Positions 50,208 through 59,178 of a DNA stretch of 64,000 nt are shown here, in pieces. A program made the translations under genes and the position numbers. The DNA is taken from contig JBJEPX010000005.1 in NCBI GenBank assembly GCA_051881455.1, positions 9,221 through 73,220 of the forward strand. The letters run 5' to 3'. Source of the DNA: Fimenecus sp051881455. Lineage in GTDB: Bacteria > Bacillota > Clostridia > Oscillospirales > Acutalibacteraceae. Below the pieces are notes generated by a model that did no database searches, was not told the DNA's origin, and saw only the letters and a list, made by a program, of their open reading frames with translations. Positions within the stretch are counted from its first letter, which is position 1. Each line of letters starts with the position of its first letter.

Positions 50208-50794
50208 TGGGAAAAAACGATTTTTTTGCCTTTACCTCACGTACCCGCTATATCAACCGTTGGGCGCTTATGCGCAACACACGGTATGAAACTTTGAGTG
50301 AACATTCAGCCGAGGTTGCAAGGCTTTGCTATGCCCTCGCCGTAATCGGCAACGAGAGGCTCAATAAAAACTATAACTGTGAGCGTGCGGCGCTTTTGGG
50401 GCTTTATCACGATGTGCCTGAAATCATAACGGGAGATTTGCCAACGCCTGTAAAGTATTACAGCGAGGAAACAAAAGCCGCTTACAAGGCGGTTGAAAAG
50501 AACGCGTCAAAGCAGCTTATTTCAATGCTGCCCGACGATTTGCGCCCCCATTACGAGCCTCTTTTCAAAAAGAAAACCGAGGATAAAGAACTGTGGGTTT
50601 TAGTAAAGGCGGCGGATAAAATCAGCGCCTATTTAAAATGCGTTGAAGAGCGCAAGGCAGGCAATACGGAATTTATTGAAGCCGAAAAGTCCCTTGAAAA
50701 AGCATTGAGCAAAATGGATTGCCCCGAGGCGGAAATTTTTGCAAAGGATTTTCTGCCTTCATTCGAAAAAACACTTGACCAAATGAAAAAATAA
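50207..50794 (+). CDS. HD-domain 5'-deoxynucleotidase (YfbR-like)
   Basis: This 195-residue HD phosphohydrolase resembles YfbR, which removes phosphate from deoxynucleoside monophosphates. Metal ligands appear in TLSEHSAEVARLC (His) and GLYHDVPEIITGDLPTPVKY (HD), with Asp in KAADKISAYLK. The start overlaps the deaminase stop (TAATG). With the dCMP deaminase it would drain or recycle dCMP/dUMP. A terminator follows. Confidence 0.92.
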   Translation: MGKNDFFAFTSRTRYINRWALMRNTRYETLSEHSAEVARLCYALAVIGNERLNKNYNCERAALLGLYHDVPEIITGDLPTPVKYYSEETKAAYKAVEKNASKQLISMLPDDLRPHYEPLFKKKTEDKELWVLVKAADKISAYLKCVEERKAGNTEFIEAEKSLEKALSKMDCPEAEIFAKDFLPSFEKTLDQMKK

Positions 50795-50806
50795 CAGAAA
50801 GAGAGT

Positions 50807-50839
50807 AAAACGCCTTCGGCTGTGTTCCGAAGGCGTTTT
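50807..50839. terminator. Bidirectional terminator between convergent operons
   Basis: AAAACGCCTTCGG and CCGAAGGCGTTTT form a perfect 13-bp stem around a 7-base loop, with A and T runs at the ends. Confidence 0.9.
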
Positions 50840-50851
50840 CTATACCTATAT

Positions 50852-52273
50852 TCATTGAACCTGATTGTTGTGAAACATCTCCAACTGTTCATGCAGTTTT
50901 TTAAGCTCTTTTTTAGATAACTTGTAGCCGAAGAAGAGAAGCACGAACAAAACGGTTAAAATGATGGCGGGCACCAAGGTGGAAATGCCGTAAAGTTTTT
51001 CCACCACTGCGGCGGGCTGTTGCGCCAATTTGCCGTCATAGCCGATGATGCCGAGAATGGCGGGAACGCCTGCGCCTGCGGCGGTCTGCCCCAGCTTTCT
51101 CGCAAAGGAATAGAACGAGTACGCAGTACTTTCCTCCCGTCTGCCCGAAAGCAGTTCGTGGTAGTCGATAACATCCATTACCATTGCCCAGATTTCAAGC
51201 ACTAAGAAAGTTTGCCCTGCGCCTGAAAGGAAGGTCATCACAAGGAACAGATAGGGATTTTGCGAAAGCGCGGTGTAGCCCAAAAGGTACATTACGATAT
51301 TGATAACCGCCGCAAAGGCAATGCCCACCGCGCAAATCTCTTTTTTGCCGAATTTGCGAATAAGCTTGCCCATTACAGGCAAAAACATCGCCATCGGGAG
51401 ATAGGTGCAAATGGTGACAATGCTGTAAAGACCGGGCTTTTCATAGAAATTCTTAAACAGGTAATTATACACCGTTTGGGTATACATCTGGAAGCAAATC
51501 AAAAGCATGGAAACGCCGCAAAGTGCCAAAAACGGCTTGTTGCGAAGAAGCAGGCGCATACTTTTGAAAAGATTGTATTTGTTTTCAGTTTGCTTTGTCG
51601 AAACAGTCACGCGCTCTTTTGTCAGTTTAAAATGGGCAAAAAATGTAACGAGCGTTAAAACGGAAAGGCAACCAACGGCGATACTTAATTTGCCGCCGTC
51701 GAGCACTTTTACCGTGCCGCCGTCTGCACTTGCAACGGTGGTATACACAAGAAGCGGCAACAGAATTTGCGCAGGGAGTCCGCCCACGCCTGCGCCCACA
51801 GAACGCCACATAGACAAAGACGAACGCTCGATTTCGTCATCGGTAATGACGGAAGCCAACGAGCCGTAGGGAATGTTGACACCCGTATACATCATACCGT
51901 AAAAAATGTAGGTAATGTACGCATAAATCAAATACTGCTTTTCGGTGAGCCCCGGAAGTTTAAAGAACATCAAAAATGCCGAAATCGCCAGGGGTACGGA
52001 CGCCGCGAGAATATACGGACGAAATCTGCCGTGCTTTGTGGGGCGGCGGGAGTCGATAAACGCACCCCACATAGGGTCGTTTACTGCGTCCCAAATACGC
52101 GCAATGAGCATCAGTACCGTGATAGAGGCGGTGGCGAGCCCCAAAACATCGGTGTAAAACATAGTCAAAAAGGAATTGACCAGTGAAAAGGTTAAAATTC
52201 CGCCCATATCGCCGAGGGCATAGCCAAATCGGTCAATTGCCTTTATGCCGTGGGTTTGTTGTGCTTTTTCCAT
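50852..52273 (-). CDS. GPH-family (MFS) glycoside:cation symporter
   Basis: This 473-residue protein has about 12 helices and shares the GPH signatures DRFGYALGDMGGILTFSLVN, GAFIDSRRPTKHGRFRPYIL and AMVMDVIDYHELLSGRREES. I choose the ATG seven bases after GAGGAGG. It is last in a three-gene operon with an esterase and a GH31 glycosidase, so it probably imports a decorated alpha-linked oligosaccharide that the other two open. It is only distantly similar to the symporter at 10742. Confidence 0.93.
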   Translation of the reverse strand: MEKAQQTHGIKAIDRFGYALGDMGGILTFSLVNSFLTMFYTDVLGLATASITVLMLIARIWDAVNDPMWGAFIDSRRPTKHGRFRPYILAASVPLAISAFLMFFKLPGLTEKQYLIYAYITYIFYGMMYTGVNIPYGSLASVITDDEIERSSLSMWRSVGAGVGGLPAQILLPLLVYTTVASADGGTVKVLDGGKLSIAVGCLSVLTLVTFFAHFKLTKERVTVSTKQTENKYNLFKSMRLLLRNKPFLALCGVSMLLICFQMYTQTVYNYLFKNFYEKPGLYSIVTICTYLPMAMFLPVMGKLIRKFGKKEICAVGIAFAAVINIVMYLLGYTALSQNPYLFLVMTFLSGAGQTFLVLEIWAMVMDVIDYHELLSGRREESTAYSFYSFARKLGQTAAGAGVPAILGIIGYDGKLAQQPAAVVEKLYGISTLVPAIILTVLFVLLFFGYKLSKKELKKLHEQLEMFHNNQVQ

Positions 52274-52275
52274 TT

Positions 52276-54558
52276 TCATTCCTCCTCAAATACAGTAAGC
52301 GTTCTGCACTCGCCTTCACATAGGCGAATACAGGGCGCAAAGGGCATTTCCCCTGTGTTTTTATAAGACACCGTGACGGTGTTTCCCGTGCACTGTACCG
52401 TAAAATGCAGATGCACACAGTTGTTGTCTTGATAAGCGAAAGTCTCGCCGTCATCGGTGAAAAATTCGCTTGTAAATTCGCCGTTTTTAAGCGGATAAAC
52501 GGTAAACACCGTTTCGTCCTCGTCGGTGGGAATAATGCTTCCGCACCGCACGAAATACGGCATTTTCTCTGTGTATGGTATCTGCACCGCAACGCATTGC
52601 CCGCCTGTGTAAACCTTGCCGTCCAAATACCAATTTTCCCCTTTGGGCAAATAGGCGTTTATTACTGTTTGCCCCTCGTCGAAGGCGAAATACACCAAAA
52701 TATCTCTGCCCACAAGCATACCGTCGTTTTGCTTGTAAAGTTCTTTGTCAGCGTAATACAAAAGCGGCGGCGCATTCATTGGGATTTCGTGTTCCACGGC
52801 GTTGTATGCGCAGGAATACAAATACGGAATCAGTTTTTTTCGCTGTGCGAACAGTGCTTGCACCGAGGGCATAATATCAGGATAACTCCAAGGCATTGTA
52901 GCGGAGCCGTCCGCATTCCAACTGTGAATGGTAAACCGAGGCTCGAAAATACCGTGCTGTAACCACCGCAAAAGCAGTTCGCGGGAGGGCATATCCCCGT
53001 GAAAACCGCCTAAATCGTGCCCGTAAAAGAAAAGACCTGAAAGCGACATGGTAAGCCCGATATTGTGGCAATACCGTAAATCGGAAAAATCGGTACGGTT
53101 ATCCCCCGACCAGGTTTGCGCCAAACGCCGAACGGCAATATTTCCGCTTCTGGTGGAAAGGAACGGCCGTAAGTACGGATTTTTCTTTCGTTGCGCGCTG
53201 TAAGACGCGGCAACCATTAAGTATGTGAGTATGGGGCGGATACGGCTTGCCTGCACCTTTTCCCCGCCGAACCCGCAGGCAACGGCATCGCAATCGCGGA
53301 CATCGTATTCGTTGTTGTCATTCCAAGTTGCGACAATTCCTAAATCCAGCAAAGTTTCGGTGACTTTTTGTGACCAAAACGCAAAAGCATCAGGATTGGT
53401 GAAGTCTAAATAACTGCCCAAGCCGTCCCAAAACTCCGTCACAAAAGGCGTACCGTCGGGATTTTTCACAAAATACCCTTTTTCGGCAATTTCTTTATAC
53501 AGCGGGTGGCTGTCTAAAAACGCGGGCTTAATATTCGGAATAATCTGAATGCCGTTATCGGCAAATTTCTTTATAAACGCTTCGGGATCGGGAAATTTAT
53601 CGGTATTCCAATTAAAAACATACCGCCTTTCACCGATAGAAGTATAGCCCGATGAAAGATAAAATCCCTTGCAGGATAAATCGTGTTCCTCTAACTTTTG
53701 CAAAAAGCCGTCCATTTGCTTTTCGGAATCGGGCGCGTCGGTATAAGCCATAGTACTGCCGCAGTAGTCAAAGCTCCATTTCGGCGGAAACGCCTGCTTG
53801 CCGCAAAGGGAACAGAACTGCTGTAAAATCGAAAGCTTCGTGCCGAAAAATACATAATACACAAGGCAATCGTCCTCGGTTTTGAAGTATTTGTACGGTG
53901 GGTAATAATTGTTGATTTCCTTGCCGAAATCCATATACGAGGTGTCGGCGGTATCGTAAAAAATACCGTAACAACCCACATCGTTTTCGCAAATATAAAA
54001 GGGAATGTGCTTGTAAAGCGGGTCGCTCTCGGCGGCGTCATAGCCCATACAGTCGCAGGTTTCTATGCGAAAGGCTCTGCCTGCTTTATTGAGTGCACCG
54101 CCCTTGTCGCCGAGTCCGAAAATGTGTTCGCCGTTTTTGCGGGTAATATAATGATAAGTTTCTCTGCCGAATTCGCCTCCGAAATTATAAGCAAGGGGCG
54201 CGCGGTCGGCAAACAGAATTTCACCGTTTTTGCGGTATTCCAAAAGAAAATTTTTCGTGTTTAACGCAATCTCTACGCCGCAGGGCAAGATGAAATTTTC
54301 TTTGTTTTCACAGGCGGAAATTTGCGGCCGGCATCGGGAAAATCCCTCTGTACTCAAACGGCTTCTGCCGTTTGTAAGAAATTCGTTGTCGGGATTTACC
54401 GAAAATGTCGGCAACATCGTATTTTGATTTCTATATACGGCAACGCGCAAACAACTGCCGCTTACAAAATCAAGCCTGACGGTGTTGCCCTCGCTTTCAT
54501 ATATGCGTGTTGTCTCCGTTTCGTTTAAAAGGCTGAAATTATAGTTGAACTTTCCCAT
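52276..54558 (-). CDS. Glycoside hydrolase family 31 (alpha-glucosidase/alpha-xylosidase type)
   Basis: The 760-residue enzyme has the GH31 order: N-terminal beta-sandwich (1-230), (beta/alpha)8 barrel (about 240-570) and two C-terminal beta-domains. The nucleophile Asp lies in WNDNNEYDV and the acid/base Asp in WSGDNRTDF; NIKPAFLDSHPLY and GHDLGGFHGD are other barrel motifs. It has no signal peptide, so it is cytosolic. The start overlaps the esterase stop (TAATG) and the end overlaps the symporter start. The sugar released (glucose or xylose) cannot be told from sequence. Confidence 0.94.
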   Translation of the reverse strand: MGKFNYNFSLLNETETTRIYESEGNTVRLDFVSGSCLRVAVYRNQNTMLPTFSVNPDNEFLTNGRSRLSTEGFSRCRPQISACENKENFILPCGVEIALNTKNFLLEYRKNGEILFADRAPLAYNFGGEFGRETYHYITRKNGEHIFGLGDKGGALNKAGRAFRIETCDCMGYDAAESDPLYKHIPFYICENDVGCYGIFYDTADTSYMDFGKEINNYYPPYKYFKTEDDCLVYYVFFGTKLSILQQFCSLCGKQAFPPKWSFDYCGSTMAYTDAPDSEKQMDGFLQKLEEHDLSCKGFYLSSGYTSIGERRYVFNWNTDKFPDPEAFIKKFADNGIQIIPNIKPAFLDSHPLYKEIAEKGYFVKNPDGTPFVTEFWDGLGSYLDFTNPDAFAFWSQKVTETLLDLGIVATWNDNNEYDVRDCDAVACGFGGEKVQASRIRPILTYLMVAASYSAQRKKNPYLRPFLSTRSGNIAVRRLAQTWSGDNRTDFSDLRYCHNIGLTMSLSGLFFYGHDLGGFHGDMPSRELLLRWLQHGIFEPRFTIHSWNADGSATMPWSYPDIMPSVQALFAQRKKLIPYLYSCAYNAVEHEIPMNAPPLLYYADKELYKQNDGMLVGRDILVYFAFDEGQTVINAYLPKGENWYLDGKVYTGGQCVAVQIPYTEKMPYFVRCGSIIPTDEDETVFTVYPLKNGEFTSEFFTDDGETFAYQDNNCVHLHFTVQCTGNTVTVSYKNTGEMPFAPCIRLCEGECRTLTVFEEE

Positions 54559-55895
54559 TATATTGTCTTTCCTTTTCCCGTGATGGTGAATTTCAGATTA
54601 TCTTTGGTTTTCCAAGACGCGCACGCGGAATTTTCGCAGAAAGACATAGGCTTTCTGTAATTCTCTTTCCATTCGGGGAGAGACGGACAGTTGGGATTGC
54701 CGCTTTTTACAAAGGCACAAATTGCATCGGAAAGCTGTTCCGAAATCTTGTAGTCAATTTTCTCAAACGGTCGCCAATTAATGTTCAGCGTGGAAAAAGC
54801 ATAGAGCAAATCCGCTGAGTGCCACGCACCCATATCGTCGCCCGGCAAAAATCGGTTAAAGTTATAAAGGTAGCAGGGCGCTGTGTGGTGCTTCTGCATA
54901 TATTTACCCCACTTTTTGATAACGCCTTCCAGCACAATGGGAATCATATCCGTGCAGGTTGAACCGATAATCTGCGGCACATCGGGAACGGATTTTAAGT
55001 TGAAGGTTTTCTCACTGAGAAGCTTGCCGTCGAAAACGGGAAATGTGGAAGACATACTGTGCTTCGTTTCCTTGCAGGCTTTAAGCCACGCATAATAAAG
55101 GTCCTTCGCATCAACATCTTTCAGTTCCTTTACGGATTTAACACCTGCGTTTTCTACAATTTTATCCCAAAACGGCGTGATTTTAGATATTGTGAGGGGC
55201 TTTAAAATACATCTTTGCAGCCCTGCGCCGCTTTGCATAATTACTCCTTTGATTTTGCCCGTAAGCATCGGATTATTAAGGTGAATATCTACGCTCATAG
55301 CGCCTGCACTTTGCCCCATCAAGGTAATCTTCTGCGGGTCTCCGCCCAAGGCTGAAATGTTGTCGAGCACCCACTGAATGGCAACGGTTTGGTCATAAAG
55401 CCCGAAGTTAGCAATGTAGCCGTTTTCGTCCTTTAAATCCTCGTGAGCGCAAAAGCCGTAAGGCCCGAGGCGGTAATTCATTGCCACGGTTATAATGCCC
55501 TTTTCGGCAAACCGTTCACCTTTAATATGCCCCTCGTCCGTACTGCCGCCCGTAAAGCTGCCGCCGTGAATGAAAATTAAAACAGGGCAGCTTTCGGCGT
55601 TCTTAGGTGCCCAGATATTGAGGAAAAAGCAATCCTCACTGTATGTAAACGAAAGTCCTTTGCGGAATTCCTTGTGATAAAAGGGATTTACCTTTGCGTC
55701 GTCCTCAAAAGCGCGGTGCTGATAACAGCAAGCCTTGTATTCCGTAGCGTCATAAACACCCTGCCAAGCAGTTTCCTGCACAGGATATTCGTATCTTTCG
55801 GCACGGGCATACCGCACACCGCGATATTCAACGCACCGTTCGCCTTCCAACCCCTTTATAACCCCCAAGGGGGTTTCTTTTTCTATAAAATTCAT
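54558..55895 (-). CDS. Type B carboxylesterase
   Basis: This 445-residue alpha/beta hydrolase of the carboxylesterase/acetylcholinesterase group has the oxyanion motif FIHGGSFTGGS, SEDCFFLNIWAP, nucleophile Ser in LMGQSAGAMS and catalytic His in GAWHSADLLYAF. With no signal peptide it should remove acyl groups (perhaps acetyl or feruloyl) from imported oligosaccharides before GH31 acts. It is first in its operon; a promoter TTGAAA-N17-TAAATT lies at 55939-55967. Confidence 0.9.
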   Translation of the reverse strand: MNFIEKETPLGVIKGLEGERCVEYRGVRYARAERYEYPVQETAWQGVYDATEYKACCYQHRAFEDDAKVNPFYHKEFRKGLSFTYSEDCFFLNIWAPKNAESCPVLIFIHGGSFTGGSTDEGHIKGERFAEKGIITVAMNYRLGPYGFCAHEDLKDENGYIANFGLYDQTVAIQWVLDNISALGGDPQKITLMGQSAGAMSVDIHLNNPMLTGKIKGVIMQSGAGLQRCILKPLTISKITPFWDKIVENAGVKSVKELKDVDAKDLYYAWLKACKETKHSMSSTFPVFDGKLLSEKTFNLKSVPDVPQIIGSTCTDMIPIVLEGVIKKWGKYMQKHHTAPCYLYNFNRFLPGDDMGAWHSADLLYAFSTLNINWRPFEKIDYKISEQLSDAICAFVKSGNPNCPSLPEWKENYRKPMSFCENSACASWKTKDNLKFTITGKGKTI

Positions 55896-55938
55896 AAGTA
55901 CCACTCAATTCTCCGTTCGGAAAAATTTACCTACATAT

Positions 55939-55967
55939 AATTTATCAAAAAATATTTCGGTTTTCAA
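55939..55967 (-). promoter_or_regulatory. Promoter of the esterase/GH31/symporter operon
   Basis: Minus strand TTGAAA (55967-55962), 17 bases, TAAATT (55944-55939). Confidence 0.75.
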
Positions 55968-55988
55968 TACAAATTATCATGGAGTTAT

Positions 55989-56020
55989 AAAAATACAGGG
56001 AGCAAAATTTGCTCCCTGTA
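55989..56020 (-). terminator. Terminator of lexA
   Basis: TACAGGGAGCAAA and TTTGCTCCCTGTA form a 13-bp stem, followed on the minus strand by TTTTTAT. Confidence 0.9.
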
Positions 56021-56037
56021 AGAAATAAAAGTATTTA

Positions 56038-56628
56038 TCAATAATACCTGTAAACCGCAACCACCTTGCCGAGAATAATAACTTCGTTGGTGATTATCGG
56101 TTCAAAGGCGTCGTTTTCAGGCTGTAATCTGAAATGTCCGTTTTCTTTATAAAAACGCTTTACGGTTGCCTCGTCCTCAATCATAGCCACAACTATTTCA
56201 CCGTTTGCGGCAACGGGAGTTTTTTCGGCAATAACAATGTCGCCGTCTAAAATACCCGCCCAAATCATACTTTCACCGCGAACTTTAAGGGCGAAAAGGG
56301 ATTTATCCCGTGACACTCTGCCGTTATATGCAATGTATCCCTCAATCTGCTCAACGGCGAGAATAGGCATACCTGCCGTAACAGTTCCCAGCAGGGGGAC
56401 GCTTGTAACATTTTCCGCCTGACCGAGAACGCGGATTGACCTTTTGAGCATCGGGTCGCGCTCAATATAGCCTGCCTCCTCCAGCGCATCGAGGTTTGCC
56501 TGCACCGATGAGGTTGAACGAAGCCCCACCGCAGAGCCGATTTCCCGCACCGAGGGCGGAACTCCGCATTGAGAGCGCTCGCAAAGAAACTCATAAATTT
56601 TTTGCTGTGTATCGTTGATTGGACGCAT
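56038..56628 (-). CDS. lexA: LexA repressor
   Basis: LexA represses SOS genes and cleaves itself when RecA is activated by DNA damage. The 196 residues have the winged helix (RPINDTQQKIYEFLCERSQC, then RSTSSVQANLDALEEAGYI), the Ala-Gly cleavage site in GTVTAGMPI (about 86-87), the catalytic Ser in RGESMIWAGI and Lys in EATVKRFY. AGGAGGA precedes the ATG. A palindrome at 56725-56740 in its promoter suggests autoregulation. Confidence 0.96.
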   Translation of the reverse strand: MRPINDTQQKIYEFLCERSQCGVPPSVREIGSAVGLRSTSSVQANLDALEEAGYIERDPMLKRSIRVLGQAENVTSVPLLGTVTAGMPILAVEQIEGYIAYNGRVSRDKSLFALKVRGESMIWAGILDGDIVIAEKTPVAANGEIVVAMIEDEATVKRFYKENGHFRLQPENDAFEPIITNEVIILGKVVAVYRYY

Positions 56629-56699
56629 AAAAGAATCCTCCTGACGAATTTTTAAGGGAAAATAACCGTAAAAACACTGAATTACCTAACTGTTTTAAT

Positions 56700-56740
56700 A
56701 TTCTATCACACTTTTTCTCAAAAAGCAAACATTTGTTTGC
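56700..56740 (-). promoter_or_regulatory. lexA promoter with autoregulatory palindrome
   Basis: Minus strand TTTGCT (56729-56724), 18 bases, TAGAAT (56705-56700). The palindrome GCAAACATTTGTTTGC (56725-56740) overlaps the -35 box. Its core is the AAAC-N4-GTTT variant of the SOS box seen at 14818 and 47699. Confidence 0.65.
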
Positions 56741-56843
56741 TATTTTTTGAAATTTTTTTGATTTTTTTACCGTTCATAAACTTTTATCTGTTTTTTAAAA
56801 CTTTATTCATTGTTTTTTCATAATTGTGGGTTATGATTTAAGC

Positions 56844-56955
56844 GTACTCGGAAGGGAAACCTGAAGAGTAACATACCCCATCCTCAAACAACCCCTCAGG
56901 CTGATGAGAATCAGCCGGAAAAACGGACGGATCCGCAACCGTCCGTTTTTTCTTT
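56844..56955 (+). ncRNA. Small structured RNA candidate with own terminator
   Basis: A promoter (TTGTTT 56810-56815, 16 bases, TATGAT 56832-56837) would start a transcript near 56844. Its first hairpin has TACTC/GAGTA (56845-56849 with 56866-56870) and an inner AGG/CCT capped by a GAAA tetraloop. The second is GGCTGAT/ATCAGCC (56899-56905 with 56910-56916) capped by GAGA. The last is a 12-bp terminator (AAAAACGGACGG with CCGTCCGTTTTT, 56919-56950). Because the next operon has its own promoter downstream, this may be a separate RNA rather than a riboswitch. I do not recognise the family. Confidence 0.5.
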
Positions 56956-57001
56956 GTCCTTTTTCACAAATGAACAGAATATAATTCGGTAAAGTGTTGC
57001 A

Positions 57002-57030
57002 TTGTAAACTTTCGGCGGTTGCGGTATAAT
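57002..57030 (+). promoter_or_regulatory. Promoter of the hydrogenase-like operon
   Basis: TTGTAA (57002-57007), exactly 17 bases, TATAAT (57025-57030), 68 bases before the first gene. Confidence 0.75.
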
Positions 57031-57097
57031 TAAATATATGATTTATCAGGAATCCGAATATAAATATATTGTATTCGGCAAAGCGGGAGGAAAATAT

Positions 57098-57448
57098 ATG
57101 AAGGTTTACGAAATAAAAGAAATTCTTGACGCCGAGGTTATTTGCGGCGAGGAATTTATGGACCGTGATGTTTTCACGGCGTGCGGAAGCGATATGATGA
57201 GCGATGTGCTGGCATATGTTAAGGAACAGGCGGTACTGCTTTCGGGACTTGTTAACCCGCAGGTGGTTAGAACTGCCGAAATGATGGATATGCAGTGCAT
57301 AGTTTTTGTAAGAGGAAAGCACCCCGACGAGGGCATAATAGAGCTTGCAAAGGACCGCGACATTGTTCTTATGTCCACAAAGCAGGCAATGTTTGCCTCC
57401 TGCGGTATGCTTTATGAAAAGGGACTCAGAGGAGGAGCAATGAAATGA
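57098..57448 (+). CDS. DRTGG-domain protein
   Basis: The start is the ATG after GGGAGGAAA, giving 116 residues. The sequence is a single DRTGG-like domain: YEIKEILDAEVICGEEFMD at the start and VFTACGSDMMSDVL, with LLSGLVNPQVVRTAEMMDM in the middle. The domain is also found in phosphotransacetylase and CBS proteins and may bind a nucleotide or phospho-ligand. It is first of five genes with a hydrogenase-like protein and overlaps the next gene (ATGA). Confidence 0.82.
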   Translation: MKVYEIKEILDAEVICGEEFMDRDVFTACGSDMMSDVLAYVKEQAVLLSGLVNPQVVRTAEMMDMQCIVFVRGKHPDEGIIELAKDRDIVLMSTKQAMFASCGMLYEKGLRGGAMK

Positions 57449-57870
57449 GCAATCTCACCCTGCATTACACGGTGCCCGGTGACGATTTCACCCGCGCGGG
57501 AGAGGCCTCCGGCTCGGTGAAAAAAGCTCTTAAAGACTTAGGGTTCAGTCACGATTTGGTGCGCCGAGTTGTAATAGCGCTTTACGAGGCGGAGATTAAC
57601 TTGGTAATTCACGCCGGCGGCGGTGAAATTGATGTTGAGATTTCACCCGAATGTGTAAGTATGGTATTAACAGACCACGGACCCGGAATTCCCGATGTGG
57701 CTCTTGCCATGAAAGAGGGATATTCAACAGCTCCCGATAATGTCCGTTCTTTGGGCTTCGGGGCAGGTATGGGTCTTCCCAACATAAAAAAATATACTGA
57801 TGAAATGAAAATCGACACAAAGGTCGGTGAGGGTACAACTATGTACCTTAAAGTATATCAGCAGATTTGA
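57445..57870 (+). CDS. Anti-sigma-factor-like HATPase (RsbW/SpoIIAB family)
   Basis: This 141-residue single-domain ATP-binding protein of the GHKL class has the N-box ALYEAEINLVIHAGGG, the G1 box DHGPGIPDVALAMKEG and the G2 box GFGAGMGLPNIKKY. RsbW/SpoIIAB relatives bind sigma factors or anti-anti-sigma factors. In redox clusters like this one, such a protein may carry the hydrogenase signal; no sigma factor gene is nearby. Confidence 0.88.
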   Translation: MSNLTLHYTVPGDDFTRAGEASGSVKKALKDLGFSHDLVRRVVIALYEAEINLVIHAGGGEIDVEISPECVSMVLTDHGPGIPDVALAMKEGYSTAPDNVRSLGFGAGMGLPNIKKYTDEMKIDTKVGEGTTMYLKVYQQI

Positions 57871-59178
57871 GTGATTTTTTTGAAAGAAGCAAAATTCTTC
57901 CATTCCGTTTATCTTGACGAGTCAAAGTGCAAGGGGTGCGTAAGCTGTCTTAAACGGTGCCCCACGCAGGCTATAAGAGTCAGAAACGGAAAGGCATATA
58001 TAATTTCAGAGCGTTGTGTTGACTGCGGGGAATGTATCCGGATTTGTCCTTATCACGCCAAGTATGCCGAAAAATATTCCTTGAATGAAATAATAGATTA
58101 TAAATACAGAATAGCTGTACCTGCACCGTCATTATACGGTCAGTTTAATAATCTTGACGATACGGATTATGTTTTGACAGGACTTAAACGGATTGGTTTT
58201 GACGATGTGTTTGAGGTATCAAAGGGTGCGGAATTGGTAAGCGAGGCAACAAGGCTGATTCTTTCAATGCCGAAAACAAAAAAACCGTTGATTTCTTCCG
58301 CTTGTCCCGCTGTTGTCCGTCTTATCAGAGTAAGATTTCCCAACCTTATTGAAAATGTTCTTGATTTGAACGCTCCGATGGAGGAGGCGGCTCGTCTTGC
58401 CCGAATAAAAGCAAGAGAGGAAACAGGTCTTTCCGATGAAGAAATAGGTGTTTTCTTTATAACGCCCTGCACCGCAAAAATCTCCTCAATAAAGCAACCG
58501 ATCTGTAACGGAAAATCTTACATAAACGGTGTACTTCCGATCAAAGACATTTACCCTGTTCTTGTTCAACAAATGGATAAAATAGATGTTCCGGAAAACT
58601 TGAGCGATTCGGGAATAATCGGCGTTAGTTGGGCTTCCTCAGGCGGTGAATCTTCGGCACTTTTGAAGGACAGATACCTTGCCGCGGACGGAATTGAAAA
58701 TGTTATTAAGGTTCTTGAGGAATTAGAAGACGAAAAACTGAATGATCTTGAATTTATCGAATTGAACGCTTGCTCAGGCGGATGCGTCGGCGGTCCGCTA
58801 ACCGTTGAAAATCCCTTTGTCGCAAAAGCAAGACTTCAAAGACTTCGCAAGTATATGCCCGTTTCCTGCAACCATCTTGAATACGAGAGTATTCCGAGAG
58901 AAATGCATTGGGAAAAGGCTTTGCAGGCATCTCCTTGGAAATTGGCAGACAATGTTTTTGAGGCTATGGAGAAAATGAGCGATATTAAAGAACTTGAAGC
59001 GTCTTTACCCCGCCTTGACTGCGGTATGTGCGGCTCACCCTCCTGCCATTGCTTTGCGGAGGATGTAATTGTCGGAAAAGCCGATATAAATGACTGCATC
59101 TTCAAGATGAAGGATAAAGAGGGGGCGGAAAGCTTTATTCCCAAGCCTTTCCGCACAAAAAGCAAAGAGGAAAAATAA
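57871..59178 (+). CDS. [FeFe]-hydrogenase-like iron-sulfur protein, sensory type
   Basis: This 435-residue protein has two N-terminal 4Fe-4S ferredoxin motifs (CKGCVSCLKRCPTQAIR, CVDCGECIRICPYHA) and a hydrogenase large-subunit domain. H-cluster segments are modified: SSACPAVV in place of TSCCP, TPCTAKI for MPCxxK, and NACSGGCVGGP for MACxxGCxxGG. A C-terminal 4Fe-4S (Fes/DUF) motif CGMCGSPSCHCFAEDV follows. Loss of one Cys of the first motif and the genes around it suggest a H2 or redox sensor (group C/D type) rather than a catalytic enzyme. The start is GTG after the preceding stop; a TTG nine bases on is an alternative. Confidence 0.85.
   Translation: MIFLKEAKFFHSVYLDESKCKGCVSCLKRCPTQAIRVRNGKAYIISERCVDCGECIRICPYHAKYAEKYSLNEIIDYKYRIAVPAPSLYGQFNNLDDTDYVLTGLKRIGFDDVFEVSKGAELVSEATRLILSMPKTKKPLISSACPAVVRLIRVRFPNLIENVLDLNAPMEEAARLARIKAREETGLSDEEIGVFFITPCTAKISSIKQPICNGKSYINGVLPIKDIYPVLVQQMDKIDVPENLSDSGIIGVSWASSGGESSALLKDRYLAADGIENVIKVLEELEDEKLNDLEFIELNACSGGCVGGPLTVENPFVAKARLQRLRKYMPVSCNHLEYESIPREMHWEKALQASPWKLADNVFEAMEKMSDIKELEASLPRLDCGMCGSPSCHCFAEDVIVGKADINDCIFKMKDKEGAESFIPKPFRTKSKEEK

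Noticed and set aside
56899..56925. Hammerhead ribozyme suggested by CTGATGAG followed by GAAAAAC
   Set aside because: The bases between CUGAUGA and GAAA do not form stem II, and the same bases make a perfect 7-bp hairpin with a GAGA loop.
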